The notes beneath the pieces were generated by a model, which saw only the letters and a program-made list of their open reading frames with translations, was not told the origin of the DNA and searched no databases. A program made the position numbers and the translations under genes. A stretch of 64,000 bases of DNA, taken from contig PBLV01000006.1 in the NCBI GenBank assembly GCA_002721895.1, positions 157,032 through 221,031 of the forward strand, read 5' to 3'. Origin of the DNA: Verrucomicrobiales bacterium. GTDB taxonomy: Bacteria > Verrucomicrobiota > Verrucomicrobiae > Limisphaerales > UBA1100. This document shows positions 34,983 to 45,530 of the stretch, in pieces. How positions within the stretch are numbered: the first letter of the stretch is position 1; the number at the start of each line of letters is the position of its first letter.

Positions 34983-35714
34983 GTGCTTGACCGAAAACCA
35001 TGGAAGCTCTGGGAAGCTGCGCTGCTCATCAGCCCCTTCGTCCTGTCCATTGTGGTTGCACAGTTTGCCCAATCGCAAATCCCCGCCAATGCGCCACCCC
35101 CTGTCTTTTCCTTGGGCAACTTTCTGCTCAATTCCGTGGTTTTTCTTGCCTATGCCGCCTGCGCTGTCGGCATCCTGATGTCCAAATATGAGCTGAGTCT
35201 TGACGCCGTGCTGGGGCTTAAAAAAGGACCACTGGCCCAACTCCTTCCGACGGCCTTCTTTATCGGATTCGCCATTGTCCCGCTCATGTTCATCCTGCAA
35301 ATGGGCTGCAATCTTTTCTTTAAAAGCATGGGCATCGCCGTCGAAGCGCAGAAGAGCATCCAAACATTGAAATCCATGGATACCCCCTTCCAGATTCTGC
35401 TTTTCAGCCTCATGCCTGTCATTCAAGCCCCACTCGTGGAAGAAATTCTCTTCCGCGGCATCCTCTTTCCCTCGCTCCGTATTTCCGTGCCGCGCTGGGT
35501 GGCATATTGTGCCCCAGCCTTTCTCTTTTCCGCCGTCCATTTGAGTCTACTCAACGCCCTGCCACTTTTTGCCCTGGCCCTACTCCTTACATGGCAGTAC
35601 GAAAAAACCGGCAACCTCCTGTGCCCAGTTCTTACTCACGCCGGCTTCAATCTCTGCAATGTTTTGCTGGCCCGCGGTATCATCCCGCTGGAAAAAATCA
35701 TCCCTCCATCATGA
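34983..35714 (+). CDS. CPBP-family intramembrane metalloprotease
   Basis: 243 residues from a GTG, with about seven hydrophobic segments. The CPBP/Rce1-type motifs are EEILFRGILFPSL near residue 150, the His of SAVHLSLLNALP, and TWQYEKTGNLLCPVLTHAGFNL near the C-terminus. Such proteases cleave membrane substrates; the natural target is not predictable. Its stop overlaps the thiL start (ATGA), so it leads a transcript with thiL, tsaE, tsaB and possibly alr. Confidence 0.9.
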   Translation: MLDRKPWKLWEAALLISPFVLSIVVAQFAQSQIPANAPPPVFSLGNFLLNSVVFLAYAACAVGILMSKYELSLDAVLGLKKGPLAQLLPTAFFIGFAIVPLMFILQMGCNLFFKSMGIAVEAQKSIQTLKSMDTPFQILLFSLMPVIQAPLVEEILFRGILFPSLRISVPRWVAYCAPAFLFSAVHLSLLNALPLFALALLLTWQYEKTGNLLCPVLTHAGFNLCNVLLARGIIPLEKIIPPS

Positions 35715-36637
35715 GTGAGGCAAAACTCATCCGAACGCTAACCCAAGGGCTGCCCAGTGACGATTCCGTGCATGTGGGACCAGGCGATGATTGCGCAGTG
35801 ATCAGCACACAAAAGAACGAGGACCTCTGCCTCTTCAAAACAGATGCGATTGTCGAAGGCATTCATTTCACCGCTGACACCCGGCCAGAATTGATCGGCC
35901 GCAAAGCCATCGCCCGCCCGCTCTCAGACATTGCGGCCATGTCCGGCTACCCCACTCATGCACTAATCACCCTGGGACTCCCCAAAATTTTTGACGAGGC
36001 CCGGCTTGCCGCAATTTATCAAGGCGCGCAGGAAATGGCTGCCCAACACGACACCTTCATCGTTGGAGGCGAAACCACCCGCACCAGTGAACTCCTGATT
36101 TCGGTGTCCTTGATTGGCCGATGCGATCCCGCCACCGTTATCACCCGAGCCGGTAGCCAGACGGGAGACGCCATATTTGTTACTGGTGAACTAGGCGGCT
36201 CCTTGGCTGGTAAACACCTCGACTTCATGCCTCGACTGCAGGAATCCCACTGGCTATCTGGCAGGTTTGACATCCACGCCATGATCGATCTCAGCGATGG
36301 ATTGGCCACCGACCTTCACCATCTACTCAACGATCAAATTGGCGCGGAGCTACTCACCACTGCCATCCCCATCAGCAAGGCCGCCAAGGAGTACTCGCGG
36401 GCCAACCCTTCGGGCAAAACCCCACTCCTTGCCGCCTTGACTGACGGTGAGGATTACGAACTCCTCTTCACCCTCCCTGCGAAACAGGCAGTCTCGCTGC
36501 ACGACGAATGGAAACAATCTTTCCGAGAACTTCCGCTCAAGTGCATTGGCAAAATCACTCGCAAACCCGGCATTTCGCTGCGCGATGAAAACGGCGCACA
36601 CTCTCTCAATGTCAAAGGTTACGACCATCTCAAATAA
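35711..36637 (+). CDS. thiL: Thiamine-monophosphate kinase
   Basis: 308 residues from the ATG at 35711. VGPGDDCAVIS gives the first Mg-ATP site. CLFKTDAIVEGIHF, IGRKAIARPLSDIAAMSG and VGGETTRT follow, then FDIHAMIDLSDGLATDLHHLL and ALTDGEDYELLFTLP. These are the full set of ThiL motifs. It makes thiamine pyrophosphate. The 3' end overlaps tsaE by 29 bases, so the two are translationally linked. Confidence 0.95.
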   Translation: MSEAKLIRTLTQGLPSDDSVHVGPGDDCAVISTQKNEDLCLFKTDAIVEGIHFTADTRPELIGRKAIARPLSDIAAMSGYPTHALITLGLPKIFDEARLAAIYQGAQEMAAQHDTFIVGGETTRTSELLISVSLIGRCDPATVITRAGSQTGDAIFVTGELGGSLAGKHLDFMPRLQESHWLSGRFDIHAMIDLSDGLATDLHHLLNDQIGAELLTTAIPISKAAKEYSRANPSGKTPLLAALTDGEDYELLFTLPAKQAVSLHDEWKQSFRELPLKCIGKITRKPGISLRDENGAHSLNVKGYDHLK

Positions 36638-37037
36638 CCCCGAGGAAACCCAAGCGCTTGGCAATGAGTGGGCACGACTCGCCCAACCCGGCTGGGTCAT
36701 TGGCCTGGAAGGCGATTTGGGCACGGGCAAAACACAACTGGTCAAGGGCATCGCTCTCGGCTTGGGGATCGCCACTCCAATCACATCGCCCACTTTCACT
36801 CTCGTATGTGAACATCAGGGCAAGCTGCCACTGAATCATCTCGATTTTTACCGCCTCGAAAATGACACCCAGATTCTGGCCGCCGGGCTCGAGCCATACT
36901 TCGATCCAACGGGCATTTCCGTCATAGAATGGATCGACCGATGGACAGGCCCCCGTCCCCCAAAATATCGGCACGTTCGACTAACCCAGACCGGCGAAAC
37001 CGAACGCCGCATTGAGCATGAAGATTTTGGCTCTTGA
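36609..37037 (+). CDS. tsaE: tRNA t6A synthesis ATPase TsaE
   Basis: 142 residues from the ATG at 36609. It has the P-loop EGDLGTGKTQLVKGIA, SPTFTLVCEH, LDFYRLE and VIEWIDRW, all typical of TsaE. With TsaB and TsaD it makes N6-threonylcarbamoyl-adenosine in ANN-decoding tRNAs. The tsaB gene follows immediately, overlapping by 20 bases; tsaD is not in the window. Confidence 0.94.
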   Translation: MSKVTTISNNPEETQALGNEWARLAQPGWVIGLEGDLGTGKTQLVKGIALGLGIATPITSPTFTLVCEHQGKLPLNHLDFYRLENDTQILAAGLEPYFDPTGISVIEWIDRWTGPRPPKYRHVRLTQTGETERRIEHEDFGS

Positions 37038-37641
37038 ATTCAGTAGTCGCCGACGTAGCGTGGCCGTGGCTGATGGTGCCAATTTACTGGCTAAGGTGGA
37101 GACCAATGAAGTCAGCCAATCCCCCCTGATGCTTGTCGATCAAGCCTTGGGCGAAGCTGACATCGACCAAACCCATGTTGAAACAATTGCCTTGGGAATT
37201 GGCCCTGGAAGCTACACAGGAATCCGATCCGCCATTGCCACCGCACAAGGATGGCAATTCGCAAACGATATCAACCTTTATACCACCAGCAGTGCCGAAA
37301 TCCTCGCCTCCACCGCCCGCACCAACGGAATTCGTGGGAAGGTGCATTTCATCATCGATGCCCAGCGCCATGAGTATTACCAAACCACATGGAAACTCAC
37401 CGACGATTCACAGACAGAATCAGCCCCACTGCAAATCATCGGCGTATCAGAAGCCGCAACATTGGAAGCCCATGGCCCCGACGCCACCGGTTTTCCCTTC
37501 TGCACCCCTCTCTATCCAGACGCTGCGGCTCTCGCCAGAATGGCAGCCAGCCAAACCCGGTTTCCCCCATGCAAACCCATCGAGCCGATCTACATCAGGT
37601 CCATTGATTTCACAAAGGCGCCGCCACCTCGCGCCCTGTGA
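37018..37641 (+). CDS. tsaB: tRNA t6A synthesis protein TsaB
   Basis: 207 residues from the ATG at 37018 (a TTG six bases earlier is possible). It begins KILALEFSSRRRSVAVADG and carries the hallmark LGIGPGSYTGIRSAIATAQG. TsaB is the inactive ASKHA paralogue that scaffolds the TsaD-TsaE complex. It overlaps tsaE by 20 bases, indicating coupled translation. Confidence 0.92.
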   Translation: MKILALEFSSRRRSVAVADGANLLAKVETNEVSQSPLMLVDQALGEADIDQTHVETIALGIGPGSYTGIRSAIATAQGWQFANDINLYTTSSAEILASTARTNGIRGKVHFIIDAQRHEYYQTTWKLTDDSQTESAPLQIIGVSEAATLEAHGPDATGFPFCTPLYPDAAALARMAASQTRFPPCKPIEPIYIRSIDFTKAPPPRAL

Positions 37642-37687
37642 ATGACCCAAACTTGCCAAGCACAACGCGCCTTCGCAAATCTTGCCC

Positions 37688-38830
37688 GTGAGCTTCTCCC
37701 ATCGATGCTGGGCTGAAATTGACCTCGACGCTCTGCGCAGCAACCTCGCGTGGCTACGCCACCGCATCGGCCCGGAGTGCTCGCTGATGACCGTGGTTAA
37801 AGCCGACGCCTATGGCCATGGTCTGCGACAGATCGCCGCACTGCTCATGCAGGCCGGGACCGATATTTTTGGCGTGGCCAATCTTAACGAAGCCCGGAAC
37901 ATTCGGGCCGTTGGCCGCGGCTGGCCCATCCTCATGCTTGGCGCATGTCTTCCCGACGAAACCGAGCGCGCCATCAAGGACAATGTAATGCCCACCTTGT
38001 CCACGTCTGAGGAAGCCCGCCGCTTCTCGCGCATGGCCCGCAAACTCAAGCGCACTGTCAGCGCCCATGTGAAGGTAGACACCGGCATGGGCCGACTGGG
38101 CGCCCCCCCCGAACAGATGCCCGCGCTGCTGGATGAAATCAAGCGACTGCCCAACCTTAACGCTGTCGGACTCTACACCCACTACGCTGACGGTGAGAAC
38201 GACGCCACTTTCACGCGTAAACAACGCACCCAGTTTCAAAGACTTGCAAAACAACTGACCGCCGCGGGCCATCACTTCAGCCACTTCCATGCCAACAACA
38301 GCGCCGCACTGCTTCACGAGCCCCAGTCTATGCACAACCTTGTCCGGCCCGGGCTATTGGTGTACGGCGTTCTCCCCTCGGGGCGACGCCGCCCGGCTGC
38401 CGCCCTAAAACGCCATCTTCACCCTGCGCTTGCTTGGAAGTGCCGCATCTCCCTGATCAAGGAAATTCCCAAGGGCACAACCCTCAGCTATGGTCGTTCT
38501 TACATCGCACAACGGCGCATGCGCGTAGCCACGCTCACCGCGGGCTATGGCGACGGCTACCTCCGCTCCGCCCATCGCGAAGCTCGCGTGCTAATCGGCG
38601 GCAAACAATGCCCCATCCTCGGCTGCATCACCATGGACCAAATGCTGGCCGACGTCTCGCGCGTACAAACTCCAAACCCGGGCGATGAAGCCACGCTGAT
38701 TGGCCATCAGGGCAAAATGGAAATCAGCGCAAACCAGCTTTCTCAGTGGGCGTCAACTGTCCCTTGGGAAACCCTCACCGCCATAACCCACCGTGTCCCT
38801 CGCCTGTACCGCGGAGACCAAGCCGCCTGA
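37688..38830 (+). CDS. alr: Alanine racemase
   Basis: About 380 residues from the GTG at 37688 (a TTG at 37682 would add two). The PLP lysine is in MTVVKADAYGHG near residue 37. HVKVDTGMGRLG, VGLYTHYADGE and HFHANNSAAL line the barrel. The C-terminal catalytic Tyr is in ATLTAGYGDGYLR, with CPILGCITMDQMLADVS following. It supplies D-alanine for peptidoglycan. It follows tsaB on the same strand with a gap of 46 bases. Confidence 0.95.
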   Translation: MSFSHRCWAEIDLDALRSNLAWLRHRIGPECSLMTVVKADAYGHGLRQIAALLMQAGTDIFGVANLNEARNIRAVGRGWPILMLGACLPDETERAIKDNVMPTLSTSEEARRFSRMARKLKRTVSAHVKVDTGMGRLGAPPEQMPALLDEIKRLPNLNAVGLYTHYADGENDATFTRKQRTQFQRLAKQLTAAGHHFSHFHANNSAALLHEPQSMHNLVRPGLLVYGVLPSGRRRPAAALKRHLHPALAWKCRISLIKEIPKGTTLSYGRSYIAQRRMRVATLTAGYGDGYLRSAHREARVLIGGKQCPILGCITMDQMLADVSRVQTPNPGDEATLIGHQGKMEISANQLSQWASTVPWETLTAITHRVPRLYRGDQAA

Positions 38831-38833
38831 TCC

Positions 38834-39784
38834 ATGCCCCTGTTGCGTTTCATCAGCCTGATCATCAAGGGCGCAGCCATGGGGGCCGCCAACGTCATCC
38901 CTGGCGTTTCCGGAGGCACCATTGCGCTCATCACCGGCATTTACGAGGAACTCATCACCACCATAAAAAGCTTCGGCTGGCAGTCAGCACGATTGCTGTT
39001 TAAAGGAGAATTCCGAAAAGCTTTCAACCATGTCAATGGCCCATTCGTCTGTGCCATCGGCGTGGGCCTGCTCGCCAGCGTCTTCACCCTCGCCAAACTT
39101 CTCGAAAAGGTACTGAACGAAAAGGAACAATTCACCCTGGCCTTTTTCTTCGGGCTCATCCTCGCCTCTGTCTTTTCCGTTGGCCGCCGGGTGCCAAGAT
39201 GGTACGCTCAACATGCCGTTCTCTTTGCCGTCGGAGTCGGCCTCGCCATCAGCATTGTTTTCCTTCGACACGCCGGCCCTAACCCCGCGTCCTGGTATGT
39301 CTTCCTGTGTGGAACCGTTGCCATGAGCGCCATGATTCTCCCCGGCATCTCTGGCTCATTCATTCTCCTCCTCATGGGCAACTTCCTTCTCATCATGAAC
39401 GCCATCGGTTCATTCAACATTTCTGTACTTGCCCCCTTTGCCCTCGGCTGTGCTTTCGGCCTCATGGCCTTCTCACGCGCACTGTCTTATATTCTCGAGA
39501 AATGGCGTCATGCCACCCTTTCGGTGCTCACGGGGTTCGTTGCTGGCTCCTTGCTCATCATATGGCCTTGGAAACTCAAAAAACATCTCATGGGCGAAAA
39601 CGGTGAAATAATCCTGCGCGAAGGAAAGCCCATCCTGATTGGATATCAATGGTATCCCCCTGACTTTAGCCCGCACACCGGCCATCTCGCGCTGATCATG
39701 CTCGCAGGAGTCGGTATCGTGCCGCTTCTGGAATTCTTCGCTGATCCAAAACCCGAAGAGCCAAAGTCAACCGCCGGTGAATAG
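38834..39784 (+). CDS. DUF368 membrane protein
   Basis: 316 residues with about nine hydrophobic segments. The DUF368 signature LIIKGAAMGAANVIPGVSGGTIALITGIYEELI is at residues 10-42, and the internal repeat MSAMILPGISGSFILLLMGN recurs at about 155-180. The inverted pair of PGxSG motifs is characteristic of the family, which is linked to polyprenyl-phosphate (C55-P) flipping in bacteria. That would suit its place three bases after alr, a peptidoglycan precursor gene. The substrate is inferred from the family. Confidence 0.88.
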   Translation: MPLLRFISLIIKGAAMGAANVIPGVSGGTIALITGIYEELITTIKSFGWQSARLLFKGEFRKAFNHVNGPFVCAIGVGLLASVFTLAKLLEKVLNEKEQFTLAFFFGLILASVFSVGRRVPRWYAQHAVLFAVGVGLAISIVFLRHAGPNPASWYVFLCGTVAMSAMILPGISGSFILLLMGNFLLIMNAIGSFNISVLAPFALGCAFGLMAFSRALSYILEKWRHATLSVLTGFVAGSLLIIWPWKLKKHLMGENGEIILREGKPILIGYQWYPPDFSPHTGHLALIMLAGVGIVPLLEFFADPKPEEPKSTAGE

Positions 39785-39827
39785 CCCGCCCTTGTCCATG
39801 CCGCCCAGATAAACTATTAAGACCGCA

Positions 39828-41120
39828 GTGGACTTACGATTAATGAGCCTGCTCGGGCTGGTGGCATTCCTTGCCATGGCATGGGGCATCTCGCTGCGAA
39901 GAGATCGATTCCCATGGCGCATCGTGCTCTCGGGAATTGGCCTGCAGTTGGCGCTGGCGCTATTTATGCTCAAAACACCCGTGGGCGAAAAAATTTTTTC
40001 TTTCGCCAAGACCGCTGTCCAAAAACTACTGGATGCCGCCGAAGCCGGCACCTCACTGGTTTTCGGCCCTTTGGCCAACCACGGAGAGATGGGCGAAGCA
40101 TTCGGTAAAATTGGCGACAGCCGTGACGACACCGGCGCGTTGGTCGCCATCATCATCGCTGGTACCATCATCCTCGTGGCCACCGTCTCAAGCCTGCTTT
40201 ACCACCTCGGCATCCTGCAACACATCGTGCGCGGCATGGCGTGGGTAATGCGCCGCCTCCTCGGCACCAGTGGCAGCGAAAGCCTCTGCAGCGCCGCCAA
40301 CGTATTCATGGGCCAAACCGAGGCGCCCTTGGTCATCAAGCCCTACCTCAAGGGTATGACACGCAGCGAAATCATGACCATGATGGTGGCTGGCATGTCC
40401 ACCATCGCCGGAGGCGTATTTGCCGTATATGCAAGCTTCGGCAAAACCGCCGGCTACCTCGACATGGCCGGCCACCTACTCACCGCCTCAGTGATGGCTG
40501 CGCCAGTGGCATTGCTGATGGGCAAAATTCTCCTGCCCGAGTCTGAAACAAGCCCCACCGCTCATGGGGCCACCGCTGAGGTAAAGCCTGAGACCTCCAA
40601 CATACTCGATGCCCTTTGCCAAGGTGCCGGCGACGGAATGAAGCTCACCATCAACGTACTGGCTATGCTGATCGCCTTCACCGCCGTAGTAGCGCTCTTA
40701 AACATCCTCATCGCCCAGCCCCAGCAATGGATCGGTGTGGCTACGGAAAGCACATACACCTTTCAAAACATCCTCGGCTGGCTCAACGCACCTTTTGCTT
40801 TTCTGATGGGAGTTCCTTGGGAAGACTGCACCGCCGTCGGGCAGGTGCTCGGCGAGCGAATCGTGCTCAATGAATTCATGGGCTTTAAGGCACTGACCAA
40901 TCCCGAAATCACCACGCTGGCACATGAGCGCAGTTTTTATATCACCACTTATGCCATTTGCGGATTTGCCAATTTCGCCAGCATCGCCATCCAAATCGGA
41001 GGCATCGGCTCACTCGCATCCGAACGCCGCAAAGATCTCGCCCAATTCGGCCTCCGTGCCATGGCCGGCGGCGTGCTCGTCAGCTACATTAATGCCTGCA
41101 TCGCAGGGTTGTTTATTTAA
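39828..41120 (+). CDS. Concentrative nucleoside transporter (NupC/CNT family)
   Basis: 430 residues from a GTG. About ten hydrophobic segments. The CNT core motifs are AANVFMGQTEAPLVIKPYL (the Glu binds nucleoside), MMVAGMSTIAGGVFAVYASFG, and VGQVLGERIVLNEFMGF and the C-terminal CGFANFASIAIQIGGIGSLA. It imports nucleosides with sodium or protons. Its start lies 43 bases after the DUF368 gene, so it may be co-transcribed. The downstream gap carries a degenerate palindromic repeat. Confidence 0.92.
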   Translation: MDLRLMSLLGLVAFLAMAWGISLRRDRFPWRIVLSGIGLQLALALFMLKTPVGEKIFSFAKTAVQKLLDAAEAGTSLVFGPLANHGEMGEAFGKIGDSRDDTGALVAIIIAGTIILVATVSSLLYHLGILQHIVRGMAWVMRRLLGTSGSESLCSAANVFMGQTEAPLVIKPYLKGMTRSEIMTMMVAGMSTIAGGVFAVYASFGKTAGYLDMAGHLLTASVMAAPVALLMGKILLPESETSPTAHGATAEVKPETSNILDALCQGAGDGMKLTINVLAMLIAFTAVVALLNILIAQPQQWIGVATESTYTFQNILGWLNAPFAFLMGVPWEDCTAVGQVLGERIVLNEFMGFKALTNPEITTLAHERSFYITTYAICGFANFASIAIQIGGIGSLASERRKDLAQFGLRAMAGGVLVSYINACIAGLFI

Positions 41121-41195
41121 AACTCTGCCCTCTGTGCCTGTGTGATTAAAGAATCGTCTACTACAGAGACACAAGGAACACGGAGATTGGTTCTT
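41121..41195. repeat. Palindromic 'CACAGAGG' repeat, copy 2 (degenerate)
   Basis: Between nupC-like and the next gene, a CTCTGTGCCTGTGTGA-type left arm (41130-41146) faces an imperfect complement (about 41161-41187, CTACAGAGACACAAGGAACA then CGGAGA). The word content matches the perfect copy at 7258-7308. It is likely a decayed member of the same dispersed family. Confidence 0.6.
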
Positions 41196-41227
41196 GCTGA
41201 AATTATTCCGTTGCCCACAATCGGCGG

Positions 41228-44200
41228 ATGAACCGTGCTGCGCTTTTCTTGTTGCTCGTTTTCTCCCCTTCCCTTTTTGCCGACGACAAGAAACCGCCTG
41301 AGAAATTCTCCGACAGCCTTAAGGGATTCGTGGATAATTTCAAGGGGCGCGGAGCGTTGAATGATGGCTCTGAGCCGTCCACGCCCGCTGAGGGCATCAA
41401 GAAGCTCAAGATGGCTGAGGGGCTGGTGATGCAGGTGGTGGCGCATGAGCCGCAGGTGGCGCAGCCGCTGAACATTTACTTCGACGAACGCGGGCGCATG
41501 TGGGTGACGCAGTATCTGCAGTATCCCTTCCCGGCCGGGCTGAAGGTCATGGAGTACGACAAGTACCTGCGCGCGGTATTCGATAAAGTGCCACCGCCGC
41601 CGCCGAATCATTTTCGCGGCAAGGACAAGATTACCATCCACGAAGACACGGACGGTGACGGCGTCTTCGATAAACACAAGACCTTCCTCGATGGACTGAA
41701 CATGGCCCGCAGCGTCATCACCGGACGCGGCGGTGCGTGGGTGCTGATGCCGCCGTATCTGCTTTTTTATCCGGACAAAGATCGCGACGACATCCCTGAT
41801 GGCGATCCCGAGGTGCACCTCACCGGCTTCGGCCTCGAGGACACGCACTCCGGCGCCAATAGCCTCCGCTGGGGGCCAGACGGCTGGATTTACGGCGCGC
41901 ATGGCAGCACGTGCACCGCAGAAATTCAGGGTATCAAGTTTCTCGGACAGGCCATTTGGCGTTATCATCCGCGCACAAAAAAGTTTGAAGTCTTCGCCGA
42001 GGGCGGCGGAAACACATTCTGTTTGGACTTCGACAGCCAAGGCCGCACCTTCAGCGGCACCAACTACGGCAACACGCGCGGCGTCCATTACGTGCAAGGC
42101 GGCTGCTACATCAAAGGCTGGGCCAAGCACGGGCCATTGATCAATCCGCATGCGTTCGGCTTTTACCAACACATGGCGCACGAGGGTTACAAGCCGCGCT
42201 TCCCGCAATCGACCATCATCTACGAGGGCGGCAAGTTGCCCAGTTACGAGGGACACATCATCGCCGGCATGGCGCTGGTCAATCGCGTGCAGGCCAGCCG
42301 CATTTACAAAGACACCTCGAGCTTCCGCACCGTCGACACCGCGCCAATGGTGACCACCGATGACCGCTGGTTCCGCATTGTCGACACCAAGGCCGGTCCT
42401 GATGGCGCGGTGTATTTTGCCGATTGGTATGACAGCCGTCTGAGCCACCTCGATCCCCGCGACACTTGGCACAAGAGCAGCGGACGTATTTACCGCATGC
42501 ATGCCAAGGGCGCGAAGACCATCAAGCCCTTCGACCTCGGCAAGCTGTCCACCACCGAGCTCATCAACACCCTCGTTCACCCCAACAAGTGGCACCGCCA
42601 AACCGCGCAACGCATCCTCGCCGATCGCCGCGACAAATCGCTCGTACCCGGACTCACGAGAATTGCCTTGGTAAACGACGGCCAAATCGCGCTCGAAAGT
42701 TTCTGGGCCATCAACCACAGCGGCGGTTTCACCACGCAACTCGCCGAGCAAACGCTGCGGCACAAACACCCGTTCATTCGCTTCTGGACCATACGCCTGC
42801 TCGGCGACAGCCATCTCATGACCCCCGCCCTGCGCAATCAACTTACCGAGTTGGCCAAAACCGAAAAGCATCCCGAAGTCCGCAGCTGCCTCGCCGCGTC
42901 CTGCAAACGCTGGGCAGCGAAGGATGCCTTTCCCATCCTCGCCGCTCTCATTCGCCGCACCGAAGACGCCAACGACAAACACATCCCGCTCCTCCTTTGG
43001 TGGGCGATCGAGAAAAAGGCCACCGGCGACCGGGACGCCATCACCAAGCTGCTCGCCGACCAATCGATCTGGACAACGCAGATGATGCGCCAGCACCTCA
43101 TCGCGCGCATCGCCCAGCGTTACACCGCTGAGCGAACGCCCGCCAACCTCGCCACCGCCGCCCGCATTCTCGCCCAGGCTCCGAGCGATGCCGATCGCGA
43201 CCAGCTCATCAAAGGCCTCGAGGCCGGCCTGCAGGGAAACGCGGTGCAGAATCCGCCCGCCGCGCTGGTCACCGAGACGCGTAAACTTTGGAAAACCCGC
43301 ACCCACACGCCGCAGCTCATTTCACTGGCCACCCGCCTCGGCCTGCCTGAGGCGATGGCGGAAGCGATGGAGCTCGTCAAAAACCCGAAAACCCCCGCCA
43401 ACGACCGGCGCGCGTTGACCAAGCTGCTTTCCGAACGCCGCAGCGCCGATGCGCTCAAGCTGTTGCTCGCGGAATTTAGGGCCAGCAACAACAGTAGCCG
43501 TCGCATTGAATTGATGACGGCAATGCAGCGCTTTGAGGATGCCGCGGTGGGCACGTCGCTGTTGGCGCGTTATGCCGAGATGCCCCAGCGCGAGCGCGAT
43601 AGTGCGCAGAATATTTTGAGCAGCCGCGCCGATTGGTCGCTGGCGTTCGCGCGCGGAGTCGATGCGGGCACCATCAAGCGCGAGGACGTGAAGCCTGCCA
43701 CGGTGCTCGCGATGCAAGGCCACAAGCGCAAGGCCATTGATGCGCTCGTGAAGAAGCACTGGGGACAACTGCGCCAGAGCAGTGAAGACAAACAGAAGCG
43801 CATCGCCGCGGTTGGCGCGTTGATTACCGAGAACAAGGGCGACGCCAAGGCGGGCGCGCAAGTGTACGCCATCGCGTGCGCGGCGTGCCATCGCTATAAG
43901 GGGAAAGGAGGCAACATCGGGCCGAACCTCGACGCATATCAGCTGAACAATCCGGGCTTTCTCATCCCCGCCGTGGTCGATCCCAGCCTTGGCATCCGCG
44001 AGGAGTTTGCCGGCTTCAACGTCGTCACCAAGGACAACCAGCGCCTCACGGGCTTTATCGCCCAAAACGCGCCGCAGTTCATTGTCCTGCGCGACCTCGC
44101 CCAAAACTCCATTACCCTGCCGCGCAATGAAATCAAGGATCTTCAGGCCATGCCCGTCTCCCTTATGCCCGAGGGCCTGCTCGACGCCCTCACTCCGCAG

Positions 44201-44239
44201 CAGGTGCGCGACCTTTTTGCGTTCCTCATGCAAAAGTGA
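41228..44239 (+). CDS. PVC-type membrane-bound dehydrogenase with HEAT repeats and c-type haem domain
   Basis: 1003 residues with a signal peptide ([16 protein letters not shown]). Residues 55-430 are a propeller-like dehydrogenase domain: [67 protein letters not shown]. Residues 440-840 are HEAT-like helical repeats. The C-terminal haem-binding domain has CAACH (C884, C887, H888) followed by GGNIGPNLD. This matches the putative membrane-bound dehydrogenase/haem-binding architecture of Planctomycetota and Verrucomicrobiota. It probably oxidises a sugar or similar in the periplasm; the substrate is unknown. Confidence 0.92.
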   Translation: MNRAALFLLLVFSPSLFADDKKPPEKFSDSLKGFVDNFKGRGALNDGSEPSTPAEGIKKLKMAEGLVMQVVAHEPQVAQPLNIYFDERGRMWVTQYLQYPFPAGLKVMEYDKYLRAVFDKVPPPPPNHFRGKDKITIHEDTDGDGVFDKHKTFLDGLNMARSVITGRGGAWVLMPPYLLFYPDKDRDDIPDGDPEVHLTGFGLEDTHSGANSLRWGPDGWIYGAHGSTCTAEIQGIKFLGQAIWRYHPRTKKFEVFAEGGGNTFCLDFDSQGRTFSGTNYGNTRGVHYVQGGCYIKGWAKHGPLINPHAFGFYQHMAHEGYKPRFPQSTIIYEGGKLPSYEGHIIAGMALVNRVQASRIYKDTSSFRTVDTAPMVTTDDRWFRIVDTKAGPDGAVYFADWYDSRLSHLDPRDTWHKSSGRIYRMHAKGAKTIKPFDLGKLSTTELINTLVHPNKWHRQTAQRILADRRDKSLVPGLTRIALVNDGQIALESFWAINHSGGFTTQLAEQTLRHKHPFIRFWTIRLLGDSHLMTPALRNQLTELAKTEKHPEVRSCLAASCKRWAAKDAFPILAALIRRTEDANDKHIPLLLWWAIEKKATGDRDAITKLLADQSIWTTQMMRQHLIARIAQRYTAERTPANLATAARILAQAPSDADRDQLIKGLEAGLQGNAVQNPPAALVTETRKLWKTRTHTPQLISLATRLGLPEAMAEAMELVKNPKTPANDRRALTKLLSERRSADALKLLLAEFRASNNSSRRIELMTAMQRFEDAAVGTSLLARYAEMPQRERDSAQNILSSRADWSLAFARGVDAGTIKREDVKPATVLAMQGHKRKAIDALVKKHWGQLRQSSEDKQKRIAAVGALITENKGDAKAGAQVYAIACAACHRYKGKGGNIGPNLDAYQLNNPGFLIPAVVDPSLGIREEFAGFNVVTKDNQRLTGFIAQNAPQFIVLRDLAQNSITLPRNEIKDLQAMPVSLMPEGLLDALTPQQVRDLFAFLMQK

Positions 44240-44288
44240 GAACCGCTTGATTCGACCGAGCCCTTCCGCTACCGTCCGCCCTCCCCCC

Positions 44289-45527
44289 ATGGCGTACATC
44301 AACGAACATTTTTTGAAGCTCAAGGCCGGCTATCTCTTTCCCGAGATTGGCCGTCGCGTAAACGAATTCACACAGGCCAACCCCGACAAGGCCGCCGGTC
44401 TCATCCGGTGCGGCATCGGCGATGTGACGGAAGCGTTGCCGGAAGCGGTCATCGAAGCACTGCACTCAGCCGTCGATGAGATGGGGAACCGTGAGACCTT
44501 CCGCGGATACGCTCCCGAGTTGGGATACGATTTTCTTCGCGAAGCAATTGCAAAGCATGATTATGCCGCGCGCGGAATGGACATTAGTGCCGATGAGATT
44601 ATTGTGTCCGATGGCGCCAAGTGCGATTCTGCGAACATCCTCGACATTCTCGGCAGCCAAAACCGCATCGCCATCACCGACCCCGTGTACCCCGTGTACC
44701 TCGACACCAACGTGATGGCCGGGCACACCGGCCCCGCCGATGACGCCGGGCTTTTCGAGGGTATCATTTATCTGCCGTGCACCGACGCAAACGCTTTCGT
44801 GCCCGCCATCCCCGACGAACCGGCTGATCTCATTTACCTTTGCTACCCGAACAACCCCACCGGCGCCACCGCTACCAAGGCGCAGCTCGCCGCGTGGGTG
44901 GACTACGCCAAGGCCAACGGCAGTATCATTCTGTACGATGCCGCGTACGAGGCGTTCATTCAGGATGCTGATATGCCGCATTCCATATTTGAAATCGAAG
45001 GCGCGCGTGATTGCGCCATCGAGTTCCGCAGCTTCTCCAAGAACGCCGGCTTCACCGGCACCCGCTGTGCTTTCACCGTCGTGCCGAAGGGCTTAACCGC
45101 CAAAGACGCCGCCGGCAACGACCACCCTCTCCACGCCCTTTGGGGACGCCGCGTGGCGACGAAATTCAACGGCACCAGTTACCCCATCCAACGCGCCGCC
45201 GCTGCCGTCTACACTGAGGCCGGCCAGGCACAAGTGCGCGCGCTCATCGACCATTACATGGGCAACGCCAAAATCCTGTGCGAAGCGGCCAAGGCCGCGG
45301 GGCTCGAAGTTTTTGGCGGCACGAACGCGCCTTACATTTGGGTCAAGACACCCAATGGCGCCCCGAGTTGGGATATTTTTGATAAGGTGCTCAACGAAGC
45401 TGCCGTGGTCATCACCCCCGGCGCGGGCTTTGGCACCGCCGGCGAAGGCTACTTCCGGATAAGCGCGTTCAACAGCCGCGCGAATGCGGAGGAAGTGGCG
45501 AAGCGGATCGGCGCGATGGCGTGGTAG
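44289..45527 (+). CDS. dapL: LL-diaminopimelate aminotransferase
   Basis: 412 residues from the ATG at 44289, the standard length; the frame is open upstream inside the previous gene. [21 protein letters not shown] at the start is diagnostic of DapL. The PLP lysine is in [20 protein letters not shown], with [16 protein letters not shown] upstream. It converts tetrahydrodipicolinate directly to LL-DAP, bypassing the succinylase route. This pathway is typical of PVC phyla, Chlamydia, cyanobacteria and plants, and it supports the taxonomic assignment. Confidence 0.96.
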   Translation: MAYINEHFLKLKAGYLFPEIGRRVNEFTQANPDKAAGLIRCGIGDVTEALPEAVIEALHSAVDEMGNRETFRGYAPELGYDFLREAIAKHDYAARGMDISADEIIVSDGAKCDSANILDILGSQNRIAITDPVYPVYLDTNVMAGHTGPADDAGLFEGIIYLPCTDANAFVPAIPDEPADLIYLCYPNNPTGATATKAQLAAWVDYAKANGSIILYDAAYEAFIQDADMPHSIFEIEGARDCAIEFRSFSKNAGFTGTRCAFTVVPKGLTAKDAAGNDHPLHALWGRRVATKFNGTSYPIQRAAAAVYTEAGQAQVRALIDHYMGNAKILCEAAKAAGLEVFGGTNAPYIWVKTPNGAPSWDIFDKVLNEAAVVITPGAGFGTAGEGYFRISAFNSRANAEEVAKRIGAMAW

Positions 45528-45530
45528 GAA

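Noticed and set aside
41117..43306. A 729-codon open frame on the minus strand
   Set aside because: It is antisense to the well-supported PVC dehydrogenase gene, has no recognisable motif, and is explained by high GC at third positions.
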